A stretch of DNA of 64,000 nt from Bin87 sp965220265 (GCA_965220265.1 CBDCPM010000004.1:1922001-1986000), one strand, 5' to 3'. Shown: positions 8,989-18,246, numbered from the stretch's first letter. Notes: generated from the letters alone by a model not told the origin. Numbers and translations: made by a program.

Positions 8989-11415
8989 CTACTCCTCCTC
9001 CCAGTCCACCACCTGCCGCTGTTTCAGGTCATGGATCTCTGCGTCGGTGTACCCCAGCTCACTGAGGATGGGGCGGGTGTGCTGACCCTTCAGCGGCCCC
9101 GGACCGACCCGGCCCGGCGTTTCCGAGAAGTCTATCACCGGAGCGTACCGCCAGAACTCGCCGTAGCGCGGCGCCTCCACGGGCGTGAGGATGCCGTTCT
9201 CGCGCACGTGGGGGTCCTCGTTGAAGAAGAAATACATCCCCCGGTCCTCGGCCTTGACGCATGCCACGTCGGCGGCGGTCAGCAACTTCTCCCAGTGCAG
9301 CGGTTCTTCGGCAGCGAACACCCGCGCCAACTCGCCGGCGAGCCCATCGTCGTGCTCCCCTCTCATCCCGGGAGTGGCAAACCGGGGATCATCCAGCAGG
9401 TCCGTGCGGTCAATGGTGCGGCACAGCGCCTCCCACTCGTCTTCGAAGGGACACGCGAGGAACACCCATCCGGTTTTGGCCCGGTACAGGCGGTATAGGG
9501 CGTGCAACCCGTATCCGTCACTATCTGGCAGCGGGCGAGGTTGCTTGCCCTCGTGCCAGTAGAAGTCGTCGACGTTGGCATAGGCGTTGGCGGCAATCAT
9601 GGTTGACTCGACGTATTGCGCCGCGCCGGTGCGCTCACGGGCATAGAGGCCCAATAGCAGGCCAACGGCATTGACCATGGCCGTGCTGTGATCGGCGGTG
9701 CCGTCGTTGGCCCGTTTGAGCTTCCTGGACACGGCCGCGATTTCATCGATGGACATGGCCTGCTCCGGCGGCGGGAAAGCGTCCCGACCCATCTGGGCCA
9801 CGCCGCCACCCGACACCGCGCCGGCTATCGGAGCCATCGACGGCCGGTGCGAGTAGGGTCCGGTAGAGCCGTACCCGCCGGCGTACAGGTACACCAGCTT
9901 GGGGTTGATCCTGGCAAGCTGCTCGTAGCCGATACCCGTCCGCTCCGGCGCGCCCGGGCGCATGCTGTGGAGCAGCAGGTCGGCCTTTGCCGCCAGCTTG
10001 CCCATGATCTCCTGGCCCTCCGGCGTCTTGAGGTCCAGGCAAATGCACTCCGAGCCTCCCATGGTTCGGTGCACCGACATCGGCATTCCCCGTCGGCCCC
10101 AGTCGCCGCCGGGCGCTTCGATGCGGATGACCCTCGCGCCCAACTCGGCGACCAGGGCGCAGCCCAGCGGCCCGTTGATTACCGTCCCCAAATCCAGCAG
10201 CGTTATCCCCTCCAGCGGGTGCTTCGGCATCGGCTCCCCGGATCCGTTGGAACGACTTCCGGCGGCACTGCCCAGGCGGGCCAGCGTCTCCGCCGTGTGC
10301 TGGCCCAGCGCCGGCGCCGTCCCCTGCGTGCTGCCCGGCGTCGCTTTCATGCTCACCATGGGACCCAGCTGCCGCGTTTCGCCGACCCCAGGGACAAACA
10401 CGTCCTGCGCGTTGCCGTTATGCACGATCTGAGGATGGTCCAGGGCCTGCTCGGACGTGAGGTAGGGCTCGGCGGCCACGTTGCCGGCTTCACCGAGGAA
10501 TATGCCCATCCACTCGTCCAGCGTCTTCTCCTGGACCTTCTCCAGCATGATCCGTTCCAGGGCCGCAACGGCGTCCTGGTCCAGGAAGGGCGCGCTCTTG
10601 AATCGCGGGTCCTCGTATATGAAGTCCATGTCCAGCCAGTGCATCATGGACCGGAACAGCCGCTCCACCACATTCCCCAGTTGAATCCACTGGCCATCCT
10701 TGGTGCGGGCCGGCAGGTACCCTGTGGGGTTGGGACGACCGATGCCCACCCTCGGGTCCGGCGGGTAGGTGTCGGGCAGGTTCTCGATCATCTGGCCGTA
10801 CACCCAGGACACGTGATCGTAGGTGGTCACGGCCTTCAGCATGCTGGTCTCCACCCGCTGGCCCCGGCCGGTCTTTTCCCGCACGTAGAGAGCGGACGTG
10901 ATGCCCCGAACCAGCGCCGTTGCTGTCGCGTGGCAGACCCCCCGCACCACCACGTAGTTGGGACCCTCCCGGGGATGCTGCTCGGCGAACATCATCATCC
11001 GGCCGCTCTTGGCGGCCACCACGCCGTCGTAGCCCTTGTAGTTGGCGTAGGGCCCCTCGGTCCCGAAGCCGGTCAGCGTGGCATACACCAGCCCGGGATG
11101 CTCCGCGCGCAGGGTGTTGTAATCAATGCCCAGCCGCTTGGCGACCCCCGGCCGGAAGCTCTCCACCACCACGTCGGAAAGCCGCGCCAACTCCCGTGCG
11201 TTATCCCGTCCCTCCGGCGTTTTCAGGTCCAGTACGACGGTCTTCTTGCCCCGGTTCCACTGGATCGATCCCGGCGAGTTCCGGAACTTTTCACCGCCCG
11301 GAGGCTCAACCTTGATGACCTCGGCCCCGAAGTCGGACATCACCATGGTGGCGACGCCGCCGGCCCGCCCGCTGGTGAAGTCAAGGACGGTGATCCCATC
11401 AAAGACCTGCGCCAT
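8989..11415 (-). CDS. Tandem CaiB/BaiF family CoA transferase (two fused domains)
   Basis: Two complete class III CoA transferase domains are joined in one 808-aa chain. Domain 1 (about 1-385) starts FDGITVLDFTSGRAGG and contains DLKTPEGRDNARELARLSDV. Domain 2 (about 400-808) starts HPLEGITLLDLGTVINGP and contains DLKTPEGQEIMGKLAAKADL. The linker lies near residues 385-400. Single-domain family members are about 400 aa and work as interlocked dimers, so the fusion probably forms a pseudo-dimer. It would activate a carboxylic acid to its CoA thioester for the thiolase-DUF35 pair that follows within 6 bp. An AAGGGGGG stretch precedes the ATG. The acceptor acid is unknown. Confidence 0.9.
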   Translation of the reverse strand: MAQVFDGITVLDFTSGRAGGVATMVMSDFGAEVIKVEPPGGEKFRNSPGSIQWNRGKKTVVLDLKTPEGRDNARELARLSDVVVESFRPGVAKRLGIDYNTLRAEHPGLVYATLTGFGTEGPYANYKGYDGVVAAKSGRMMMFAEQHPREGPNYVVVRGVCHATATALVRGITSALYVREKTGRGQRVETSMLKAVTTYDHVSWVYGQMIENLPDTYPPDPRVGIGRPNPTGYLPARTKDGQWIQLGNVVERLFRSMMHWLDMDFIYEDPRFKSAPFLDQDAVAALERIMLEKVQEKTLDEWMGIFLGEAGNVAAEPYLTSEQALDHPQIVHNGNAQDVFVPGVGETRQLGPMVSMKATPGSTQGTAPALGQHTAETLARLGSAAGSRSNGSGEPMPKHPLEGITLLDLGTVINGPLGCALVAELGARVIRIEAPGGDWGRRGMPMSVHRTMGGSECICLDLKTPEGQEIMGKLAAKADLLLHSMRPGAPERTGIGYEQLARINPKLVYLYAGGYGSTGPYSHRPSMAPIAGAVSGGGVAQMGRDAFPPPEQAMSIDEIAAVSRKLKRANDGTADHSTAMVNAVGLLLGLYARERTGAAQYVESTMIAANAYANVDDFYWHEGKQPRPLPDSDGYGLHALYRLYRAKTGWVFLACPFEDEWEALCRTIDRTDLLDDPRFATPGMRGEHDDGLAGELARVFAAEEPLHWEKLLTAADVACVKAEDRGMYFFFNEDPHVRENGILTPVEAPRYGEFWRYAPVIDFSETPGRVGPGPLKGQHTRPILSELGYTDAEIHDLKQRQVVDWEEE

Positions 11416-11965
11416 CGCACCCCCCTTGTCAGTAGGCCAATCTATTGGCCCACGGATGCGTCGGGCGGTGGGTCAAGGCATCGGATCACTCGTACCCGTC
11501 CTGCCGTACCCGTCCTGCGGGATGGCCACCATGTCCTCGACGCAACACGTCCCTATGCTGACGCCATGGTACGGCGTTTTCAACTCCGGCGCCATCCGCG
11601 GCCCCAGCACCGTCTGTTGGTGGCCCGATAGAGACCGTGAACTGCCCCGGGAAGTGGGACAGCCGAAGTAGGAGTATTGCGGGATGATCTCAATTGGCTG
11701 GCACGGAGAATCGTCCCACCTAAACGGATAGATCTATCTGGGAGCAGGTCGCTTTCGGTCTGCGCACGCGGATGTGGTACATGCGGAGCATCATTCTTCA
11801 CTGCAGAGACCTTGCCTTGAAGGCTTGGGAACCTGGAGGTAGTTATGAATTGAGTACGTTCGGGTCGGGAAAGTAGCCCAGCTTGACTACACGCAGTCAT
11901 ATCTTCGAGATATGGATGGCCCGGTGAACCTACCAGAATCCTCAACTCAATGGTTACAGGAATCG
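11416..11965. other. 550-bp intergenic region
   Basis: It lies upstream of the CaiB operon and downstream of the methyltransferase. No recognisable gene is present. Short open frames on both strands lack family signatures and good ribosome-binding sites. It should hold the promoter of the CaiB operon, but no clear sigma-70 boxes stand out. Confidence 0.5.
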
Positions 11966-12799
11966 TTAAACGGGCTTTTTCGCTACGAAGAGCACCCAGC
12001 CGATCTTGCCCGATTCGGCCGAGGCCACCCAGAAGGACAGAGCCTCCACGGTACGGTCGATGATTTCGGCTCCGATGCGGGGCAGAAGCCATTCCCGCTT
12101 CTCCTGGAGTCGGTCCCGCACCCAAGCGTAGGAACGTGCCACGTGGTGGGACCAGTCCTCTTCTCTGGTCACGAGTAGGCCCAGCCTGGACAAGGCATCG
12201 CGATAGTCTTCCAGGTCCCACATGTCAGGCGAATTGACTCGGTCATAGATTTTTGCCCTGTCCTCGTCTGGAGTGACCTTCCGCACGAGGATGTCGGTAA
12301 AGATGAGAGCGCCGTCCGGCCTCAGGACCCGGCGGCATTCCGACAGGACTGCGGTTTTGTCCGCAGCATGAAGTAACGCTTCCTGGCTCCAAACCACGTC
12401 ATAGTAGCCGTCGGGGTATCCCAGATGATGAAAGTCCCCGTACTCGAAGGACAGCAGATGGCCCAGGCCTGCCTCTCTGCTCCGGATGCCGGCCAGTTCC
12501 AGCTCCCTTTCGCTGATGTTGACGCCGGTCACCTGGCAACCGAAGTTTGTGGCCAGGTATCGTGCGGTAGAGCCATAGCCGCAACCCAAATCCAGGACGC
12601 TCACGCCCAGTCCCAGCGGAACGGCATTGGCCATGATCTCGTTGGTGTGTTCCATGGCCTCCGGATGGGGGCATTCTTCGCTACAGGGGACGCCAAGGTG
12701 TAAGTTGTCGCCCCAAACGGTCCGGTAGATCTCGTCGGCCGGGCCGTCGTAATAGGCTTGGGTAGTGGCGACGATGGCCGCTACGTCTCTCTCGGTCAC
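11966..12799 (-). CDS. Class I SAM-dependent methyltransferase
   Basis: This 278-aa methyltransferase has a clear motif I (VLDLGCGYGSTARYLA) preceded by a helical cap containing the family pattern WGDNLHLGVPCSEE. Motif post-I (CQVTGVNISERELELA) and the motif IV region (YYDVVWSQEALLHAADK) resemble glycine/sarcosine and phosphoethanolamine N-methyltransferases or small-molecule C/O-methyltransferases. I place the start at the GTG at 12799 because AAGGAG lies nine bases upstream. A TTG six bases earlier would be too close to it. The gene is divergent from the VOC gene. The substrate is unknown. Confidence 0.85.
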   Translation of the reverse strand: MTERDVAAIVATTQAYYDGPADEIYRTVWGDNLHLGVPCSEECPHPEAMEHTNEIMANAVPLGLGVSVLDLGCGYGSTARYLATNFGCQVTGVNISERELELAGIRSREAGLGHLLSFEYGDFHHLGYPDGYYDVVWSQEALLHAADKTAVLSECRRVLRPDGALIFTDILVRKVTPDEDRAKIYDRVNSPDMWDLEDYRDALSRLGLLVTREEDWSHHVARSYAWVRDRLQEKREWLLPRIGAEIIDRTVEALSFWVASAESGKIGWVLFVAKKPV

Positions 12800-12941
12800 A
12801 GGCAAGGTCTCCTTTCACTGCGCTCCTGACCGGCGCTTCGCAATTCGGCCCGGCGAGATTGGCCGGACTGAGAGGGGGCGCTGGCGCTCCAAAACCTGTA
12901 TGTCTCCAACTTCGGCAAGCGGGTGCCTGCCTTCCCGCGCC

Positions 12942-12951
12942 TGTATATAAT
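12942..12951 (+). promoter_or_regulatory. Extended -10-like element upstream of the VOC gene
   Basis: TGTATATAAT resembles a -10 element and lies about 118 bp before the VOC start codon. No good -35 is visible at 17 bp, so this is a weak prediction. Confidence 0.3.
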
Positions 12952-13068
12952 GGCCCGCAAGCGGCAAGCAATTGTACGCGCGCGGAGCGCGACTGAGGGA
13001 ATTGCCGCAGGGACGTTATACCCGAGCCTAACGTCAAGCTAAACCCCTTGCGAGTTACCGGAGGCAAC

Positions 13069-13506
13069 ATGGCAGTTTTGAAAATTGAAGGCGTGACACA
13101 CTGGTCGATTCCGGTAAACGATCTGAACGAAGCGGAAGAGTTCTACGGTGATCTGCTGGGTCTCACCCCCAAAGGCAGGCTGGGCAACAACATCATGTCC
13201 TGTTTCAACGTCGGTGACCATAACATTCTGTTGTGTGAGCGCTCCAGCCCGGTGGATGGATCCTTGGCTGAGAACGGAGGAGCGCACCATTCATTCACGG
13301 TATCGCCCGAGACTTTCGGCGAGGCGTGTCGGGTGTTCCGCCAAAGGGGTATCAGGATCGACAATTTGACCTACCGGGGCCAGGGATTTTTCACCGGCCG
13401 CGAGCTTTACTTCTACGATCCCAGTGGCAATCGGCTCGAATTGAGGGACCCTACATGGACCCAGGGGATGCCGGAGCCTTCGTTCGAGGAGCTGGCGAAC
13501 GCCTAG
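13069..13506 (+). CDS. VOC family protein (glyoxalase/dioxygenase fold)
   Basis: This single vicinal-oxygen-chelate domain protein has 145 aa. THWSIPVNDLNEAEEFYGDLLGL at the N-terminus supplies the first metal-ligand His. HHSFTVSP carries the second, and the C-terminal ELYFYDPSGNRLELRD supplies the conserved Glu. The fold serves glyoxalase I, extradiol dioxygenases, epimerases and resistance proteins, so the reaction cannot be assigned. I chose the ATG at 13069 because GGAGG lies five bases upstream and the domain begins immediately. In-frame codons upstream are not conserved in character. The neighbours suggest a role in the oxidative catabolic region. Confidence 0.88.
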   Translation: MAVLKIEGVTHWSIPVNDLNEAEEFYGDLLGLTPKGRLGNNIMSCFNVGDHNILLCERSSPVDGSLAENGGAHHSFTVSPETFGEACRVFRQRGIRIDNLTYRGQGFFTGRELYFYDPSGNRLELRDPTWTQGMPEPSFEELANA

Positions 13507-14038
13507 CCAGGACCTGGTCTGCTGACTCGCTACTCCCGTTACCATTGGAACCCGCAGCTGACTGCGCCGTGGGTGCGTGTCGTTTGCGCCGACGCCCCGT
13601 CAAAAAGCATGGATCAACCAATGCCCTGTTTTGCCGGGGGCGATCGCTACGAGCGGACCCGGACGCCGGAGCGTTCCTGAAGAACACTTTAGGTATTGGC
13701 TGGCAGACTGGGACACTGTTTCCGCGACAGACCCTTTCCTGATCAGTAACTCCCACACCGTTCGCCGCTGCCCCGTTCTGCATGCAGACTTTGATGCTGG
13801 GTTCGACGCTTGGTCCGGGTCCAGCGCAAGGACATGGGTGGTTGCGGGAAGACCTGCGTGAGGGTCGCTAAGGTCGAAATTTGGCCGGATTCTTCATATG
13901 ATCCGGAACCCGCTCATCCCGAGCCAGCGTGATGTTGATCGGGAATGCTGTCTCTTCATCGGCTACCAGCATCGGTGGATAGTGGGTTACGCCCGCACCC
14001 AAGATCTCAGCCATCTTGCCCTTGAGTGCCTGAAAGGG
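13507..14038. other. 530-bp intergenic region, no gene recognised
   Basis: It lies between two convergent genes (VOC and SDR). I found no open frame with family features and no strong hairpin with a T-tract. It may be a decayed sequence. Confidence 0.5.
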
Positions 14039-14860
14039 TTAAGCGTCTCCCGGAGACCAGATCCAGTACCTGGACACTGCGCCGGCGTCCACGCGCAGGT
14101 CGAATCCGGTAATCATTTCGGCGTCGTCGGACGCCAGGAAGACCGCAGCCTTGCCGTAATGTGACGGACCGGGGAGCTTGAGCAAGGGCGCGCCCCTGCT
14201 GGCGTCCGGGAGTAGCCCTGCGGCGCGCTGTCCCAAGCGCGGTCCCGGCCAGTCCACACCCCATCTGGCCGCCCGCTCCCGTCCTTCAGATGCGTCGGTG
14301 GCGGTCGGCGTCAAACTGTTGACCCGAATGCCGTACGCGGACAATTCCATGGCTACCGACCGGGTGAAGTTGAGCAATCCGCCCTTGGCGGTCCCATAGC
14401 CCACGTTGCCCGGCTCGCCCTGGTGTCCGGCGGTGGAAATGATATTGATGATGTTGCCCTTTCGTTCCTGCTCGATCATCAGATGGGCCACGTGCTTGGT
14501 GAACAGAAACGCCCCGGTGAGGATGATATCGGTCTGACGCCGCCACTCGTCTACCAGCATGTTCAATACGCCCTTGAAGTTGAACTGGGCCGCGCCATTC
14601 ACCAGGATGTCCACACCACCGAACCGCTCCGTTGCCCTGGCGATGGCGGCGACCACCTGGCCCTCGTCGGTCACGTCGCAGGCTACGCCGATGGCGTCAT
14701 GTCCATCGGCTACTATGGTCGCGGCGCATTTAGCGGCGTGTTCCTCGCGGATGTCGACGCAGACCAGGTTGGCGCCCTCCCGGGCCAGCTCCTCGGCGAT
14801 GCCGCCCATGATGTTTGGGCTGGTGCCCGTCACCAGCGCCGTTTTGCCTTCGAGTTTCAA
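14039..14860 (-). CDS. SDR family NAD(P)-dependent oxidoreductase
   Basis: This is a classical short-chain dehydrogenase of 273 aa. The cofactor motif is altered to TGTSPNIMGG (residues 11-20), an enoyl-reductase-like or divergent variant of TGxxxGxG. DVTD, NGAAQ and the catalytic Ser of IISTAGHQG with Tyr-x-x-x-Lys in GYGTAKGG are present. NSLTPTATDA replaces the usual PG motif, and a longer segment after it (about residues 200-235) probably forms an extended substrate lid. It follows the Rieske oxygenase on the same strand, separated by repeats. Dehydrogenation of a dihydrodiol or alcohol is plausible but unproven. Confidence 0.85.
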   Translation of the reverse strand: MKLEGKTALVTGTSPNIMGGIAEELAREGANLVCVDIREEHAAKCAATIVADGHDAIGVACDVTDEGQVVAAIARATERFGGVDILVNGAAQFNFKGVLNMLVDEWRRQTDIILTGAFLFTKHVAHLMIEQERKGNIINIISTAGHQGEPGNVGYGTAKGGLLNFTRSVAMELSAYGIRVNSLTPTATDASEGRERAARWGVDWPGPRLGQRAAGLLPDASRGAPLLKLPGPSHYGKAAVFLASDDAEMITGFDLRVDAGAVSRYWIWSPGDA

Positions 14861-14893
14861 ACGCTAGCCTCCAACACTCGGAGTATTTCTGTC

Positions 14894-15055
14894 TTCAGTT
14901 TTGTCATCGCGGTCGTCAGTTTTGTCATTGCGGTCTTCAGGTTTGTCATTGCGAGCGAAGCGCGGCAATCCCGTTGTGGTGGGGTATTTCGGCAAGGCAG
15001 ACCGTCTAGCGCGACGAGATCACTACGTCGCTAAGCTCCTCGCAGCGACGACTGT
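14894..15055. repeat. Short 21-bp tandem repeat running into a dispersed REP-like repeat
   Basis: Three imperfect 21-bp units built on CAGTTTTGTCATTGCGGTC occupy about 14894-14955. The last merges into TCATTGCGAGCGAAGCGCGG, a dispersed repeat also seen at 17060-17150, about 17397-17424 and 52737-52766. A partner arm with GAGATCACTACGTCGCTAAG and CTCCTCGCAGCGACGA lies at about 15017-15053. Confidence 0.75.
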
Positions 15056-15067
15056 ACGCCTGCATAC

Positions 15068-15169
15068 CTACTTCCGACCGTTGAACTTCTGCTTCAGCAT
15101 CAGAACTCCGACAAACAGGGCCACCACTAACCATACCCCTACCACTGCCATCCAGAATATGGTCTCCAT
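15068..15169 (-). CDS. Possible 33-aa single-pass membrane miniprotein
   Basis: The frame encodes METIFWMAVVGVWLVVAL and continues with a hydrophobic stretch ending in LKQKFNGRK. This is one transmembrane helix (about residues 4-25) followed by a basic tail, which suits a positive-inside C-terminus. An AAGGAGGA lies upstream, but 13 bases from this ATG, which is long. A second ATG directly after that site reads a different, non-hydrophobic frame. It sits upstream of the SDR and downstream of the Rieske gene. The function is unknown, and I am unsure that it is translated. Confidence 0.4.
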   Translation of the reverse strand: METIFWMAVVGVWLVVALFVGVLMLKQKFNGRK

Positions 15170-15446
15170 GGTGCTTCGTCATCCTCCTTCTACTCGTACC
15201 TGTGTACTCCCAGTCAAGTTCGCATTCCGGTTCAGCTGGGATCGGTGGCAGGCTTTCTCCTCGTCAGGTCGCGTGGAAGGCGTAAGGCATGCTCCGGTAG
15301 CGTCTCGCCGTCCCCTTCTCAGACGTGATGTGGCGCCACGACGGGACCAGCAAGTGGGAGTATGCACCTTCCACATCCGCGAATATGCTGGTCAGATGGC
15401 CGGGGTATAACCCCTCCCCAATCAGCCGAGGGTTCCGGCCGAATTG

Positions 15447-16772
15447 CTAGTCGTCTGTTGCCAACGCAAGCTCAGCTTCCGCTTCCATGGCCGGCGCGTC
15501 CTGTACGTTGGTCTTGCTCAGGCCCTGCATATTCGCGTGCCATTGCCTCCAGAACCCCCGCATCTGCAGCTCATCCGTCGACTTGGCGGGCCTGAGCATA
15601 CCCCGGGAGATGTCGGACCACTCGGTTTCGGTGGCGCGGAAGCCAAGCTGGCACGATTCCAGCGCTTCCACATCGTCGGGGGTGGCAAAGCCGCCCGGTC
15701 CGAGGAAGGTCAGGAAGCTGTCCAGCCGGGTGGCCAGCATGGCCTCCGACTCTTCCCTCGGCACCAGGTGCCAGGCCGTAACCTCCATGTGGTCGGGGGC
15801 CACGGGTTCGAAGTACCTGACGGTGATGGCCATGATGTCGTTGATGACCAGGTTGGGGTAGATGATCAGGTTGCGGGAAGTGTCGGCCATGCGGAAGGTG
15901 CGCTCTTCTCCGTACTTCTCCACCAGTCGCTGACGAACTCGCGCGATCGGCTCCCTGGCCTCCTCGCCGAACAGCGGGTGCCAATGGGCGATGGGCCTGC
16001 CGTTCCGCACCGGGGATTCGATCACGCAGTGGCCATTGCCCAGGGCTCTCGCGGTGCCAACGATGCGGGACGCCGCCGTTTGCCCGCTGTCGTCGGTCCC
16101 GAGACCGCTGATGTAATCCAGGTAGGTCTGATGAGTCGGGACCAGGTGATAGCCGTCGAGGCTGTTCTCAACCAGGAGCTTCCAATTGGCCTTCATGGTG
16201 TACTTGTTGGAACCCCGAACTAACCGCATCCCTTCCTCGGACTGGTCCACGATCAGGTCAAGGTAGTCCTTGGCGCCCGCCAGATACGTGCCTAGGTCTT
16301 CGACATAGGGGTTGAAGCACACGAAGTAAAAGCCCCGGTAGCTTTCGACCCTGGGCGGCTCCATCAGGCCCAGTTCGCTCCGGTCGAAGTGAGGGCCGTA
16401 GGCCTCCTGGTCGGGAACGCCGATCAACTCTCCACTCGTGTTGAACGACCACGCGTGATAGAAGCATTGCAGGACTTCGGTGTTCCCTTCATCGCGGCGG
16501 CAGATCAAAGCGCCCCGGTGAGGACAGGAATTTAGGAACACCCGCACCTGGCCATCCTTGCCTCGGGCGAAGAAAAGCGGCCGGCCGGCTACCGTGCGGC
16601 GCCGGTAGTCTCCGGGGTTCGCCACCTCCGACTCGTGCCCCAGGTAGATCCAGCAGCGGCTGAAGATCTGCTCCCGTTCTCGCTGGAACAAATCGTCTGA
16701 GGTCATGGATGACCGGTGAACCCTGAAAATACCGCGCTGCCGGTCGTCAACGATCAGGTCTTTAATTTCCAT
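15447..16772 (-). CDS. Rieske non-haem iron oxygenase, alpha subunit type
   Basis: This is an aromatic-ring-hydroxylating dioxygenase-like protein of about 441 aa. The Rieske [2Fe-2S] motif is CPHRGALICR then CFYHAWSFN (about residues 82-120). The catalytic domain has NWKLLVENSLDGYHLVPTHQ, with the bridging Asp/Glu region and the two iron-ligand His residues spaced as H-x4-H. I start at the Met at 16772 (MEIKDLIVDD) because it has GGTGAG upstream, while the 32 residues from an earlier Met look like translated noncoding sequence. No beta subunit or reductase gene is adjacent. The enzyme probably hydroxylates or demethylates an aromatic or betaine-like substrate. Confidence 0.9.
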   Translation of the reverse strand: MEIKDLIVDDRQRGIFRVHRSSMTSDDLFQREREQIFSRCWIYLGHESEVANPGDYRRRTVAGRPLFFARGKDGQVRVFLNSCPHRGALICRRDEGNTEVLQCFYHAWSFNTSGELIGVPDQEAYGPHFDRSELGLMEPPRVESYRGFYFVCFNPYVEDLGTYLAGAKDYLDLIVDQSEEGMRLVRGSNKYTMKANWKLLVENSLDGYHLVPTHQTYLDYISGLGTDDSGQTAASRIVGTARALGNGHCVIESPVRNGRPIAHWHPLFGEEAREPIARVRQRLVEKYGEERTFRMADTSRNLIIYPNLVINDIMAITVRYFEPVAPDHMEVTAWHLVPREESEAMLATRLDSFLTFLGPGGFATPDDVEALESCQLGFRATETEWSDISRGMLRPAKSTDELQMRGFWRQWHANMQGLSKTNVQDAPAMEAEAELALATDD

Positions 16773-16964
16773 AAGCTCACCCGTATCCCCAGCGTTGTCT
16801 CGAACGTATCCCCAGCGTTGTCTCGAATGTGGTGCAAGCCTAGAGTCCTTCTCCGGGCCTGTCAACAAACGGTCCAGGCTGACCAGGGCCTTTCCGAAGT
16901 CAAGGTGGAGGTAGGACAGCGCAAGGCCCTTTCAAAGCTCAAGCGTATCCAGTTTCCCGGCATT

Positions 16965-17014
16965 GCCATTGCCAATGCTCATCCCCAACCCCTGCCACCG
17001 CCCCCTCCATTGTC
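16965..17014. repeat. About 50-bp direct repeat, copy 1
   Basis: The segment starting GCCATTGCCAATGCTCATCC and ending CTCCATTGTCA recurs nearly unchanged at 17351-17401. Both copies lie a short way before a REP-like repeat. Confidence 0.8.
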
Positions 17015-17059
17015 ATCGCCACCGCCCCTTCCATTGTCATTGCGAGTGCTCCTCCCTTT

Positions 17060-17150
17060 GTCATTGCGAGCGAAGCGCGGCAATCTCGTCGGCGCAACGG
17101 ACATCGCCACGGAAACGAGATCGCCACGTCGCTTTGCTCCTCGCGATGAC
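17060..17150. repeat. Dispersed REP-like repeat with inverted arms
   Basis: The left arm is GTCATTGCGAGCGAAGCGCG. The right arm contains CGTCGCTTTGCTCCTCGCGA and ends in GATGAC, roughly complementary to the left. The two arms enclose about 45 bp. It belongs to a repeat class common between genes in many environmental genomes. Confidence 0.8.
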
Positions 17151-17204
17151 AAAATGGGTACGCGTGAGCCTTTCAAAGTAATTCACCCCATCAGATTCCG
17201 CCCA

Positions 17205-17266
17205 CCATGAGCCCGTCGAAGGATCCCCCTTTCTTCCGCTTATGGTGAGCCCGTCGAACCATGAGC
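17205..17266. repeat. Second dispersed repeat family (ATGAGCCCGTCGAA)
   Basis: Two direct units, CCATGAGCCCGTCGAAGGAT and GGTGAGCCCGTCGAACCATG, flank about 25 bp. They form an imperfect inverted structure and match no coding sequence. Confidence 0.65.
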
Positions 17267-17350
17267 GGACGTCTAGCGACCTTGGAAATGCACTGAGGCT
17301 GGCACGTACCCACTTGCGTTCAAAGCGTCATTGCGAGTGCTCCTCCCCTT

Positions 17351-17424
17351 GCCATTGCCAATGCTCATCTCCAACCCCTGACACCGCCCCCTCCATTGTC
17401 ATTGCGAGCGCAGCGCGGCAATCT
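17351..17424. repeat. About 50-bp direct repeat, copy 2, plus partial REP-like arm
   Basis: It repeats 16965-17014 almost exactly and then continues with TCATTGCGAGCGCAGCGCGG, a left arm of the REP-like family without a recognisable right arm. Confidence 0.75.
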
Positions 17425-18246
17425 CGTCGGCGTAGAAGACGTCGTCCGCGCAACCCGACCACAAACCATGACACCCCCCTTGCCATATTCCGAACGTATG
17501 CTCTATAATGGCTTCACAGGCGATAAATCGGTTCCATCGACCAGGTTCCGAGCGTTCACGGCCAATCAGCACCAAGTCGCTGCCGGCCTCTGCAGGAGAC
17601 TGTCTCCGACCACTTTAATCGGGGCAGTCCCCTCGGCCACCGCGCCTGCCACAGCGCGCCATGCTTCAGGCATGGAGAATGAGAGCAAAAAACCACAGCG
17701 CACCACCTCCGGCCGTAGGGCTGATACCGCTCGGAACCTGGTCAAACACTCCAAATCATCGCCTGTACACCTTGAATCTTCGGAGGAAGTCCACAGCAAC
17801 ACCAACGCGAACACTCTCCGGCGGCAGGGGTCAATCGCCTGTCCTCTGCCGCCGCCAAATTCCGATACCAGGCAAACGCAGCGAGGCTCCTTACCAGCCG
17901 GTCAACGCTGCCTGTGCTGAGTGTCCATAAACGGTTACGCTCCATGAGTGAGGCCTGTCCGACGTTGCGCGGTTGGCAACTACCCGCTCTCCCTGCGCAT
18001 GTCGAAGGACGGTCGGCAAGGTTCGCCGGGCTCACCACGCGTGTAACGGCAATCGGCTTTGAAATGGCCCGGCAGCATCGGGCACTCGCGTCCGATGCGA
18101 TTGGTGCCGGCATGCCTCCAGTCGGGATGCCGGCCAATATTGGCATCGCGTGGTGGCCTCTGATGCCCGGCGATAGGCGAGGCCTAACCGCCCTCCGTAC
18201 ACCGCCGCCGGGATGCAACCACCCCGTGCCAGGTTGAGGGAGAAGG
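17425..18246. other. About 820 bp without a recognisable gene
   Basis: A promoter-like pair, TTGCCA (17480-17485) and TATAAT (17504-17509) with an 18-bp spacer, points rightward, but no protein family follows it. Open frames on both strands here have low-complexity, proline- and arginine-rich translations typical of noncoding GC-rich DNA. It may contain a decayed gene or an unknown RNA. Confidence 0.45.

Noticed and set aside
7150..9498. Very long plus-strand open frame opposite the thiolase and DUF35 genes
   Set aside because: It is the antisense of real genes in GC-rich DNA. Its translation is Arg/Gly/Pro/His/Val-rich with no family motifs.
9688..11631. 647-codon plus-strand frame opposite the CaiB fusion
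   Set aside because: It mirrors the strongly supported transferase domains and has no motif or ribosome-binding site.
16965..17424. Possible CRISPR array
   Set aside because: The repeats differ in type, spacing and orientation and no regular spacers are present.
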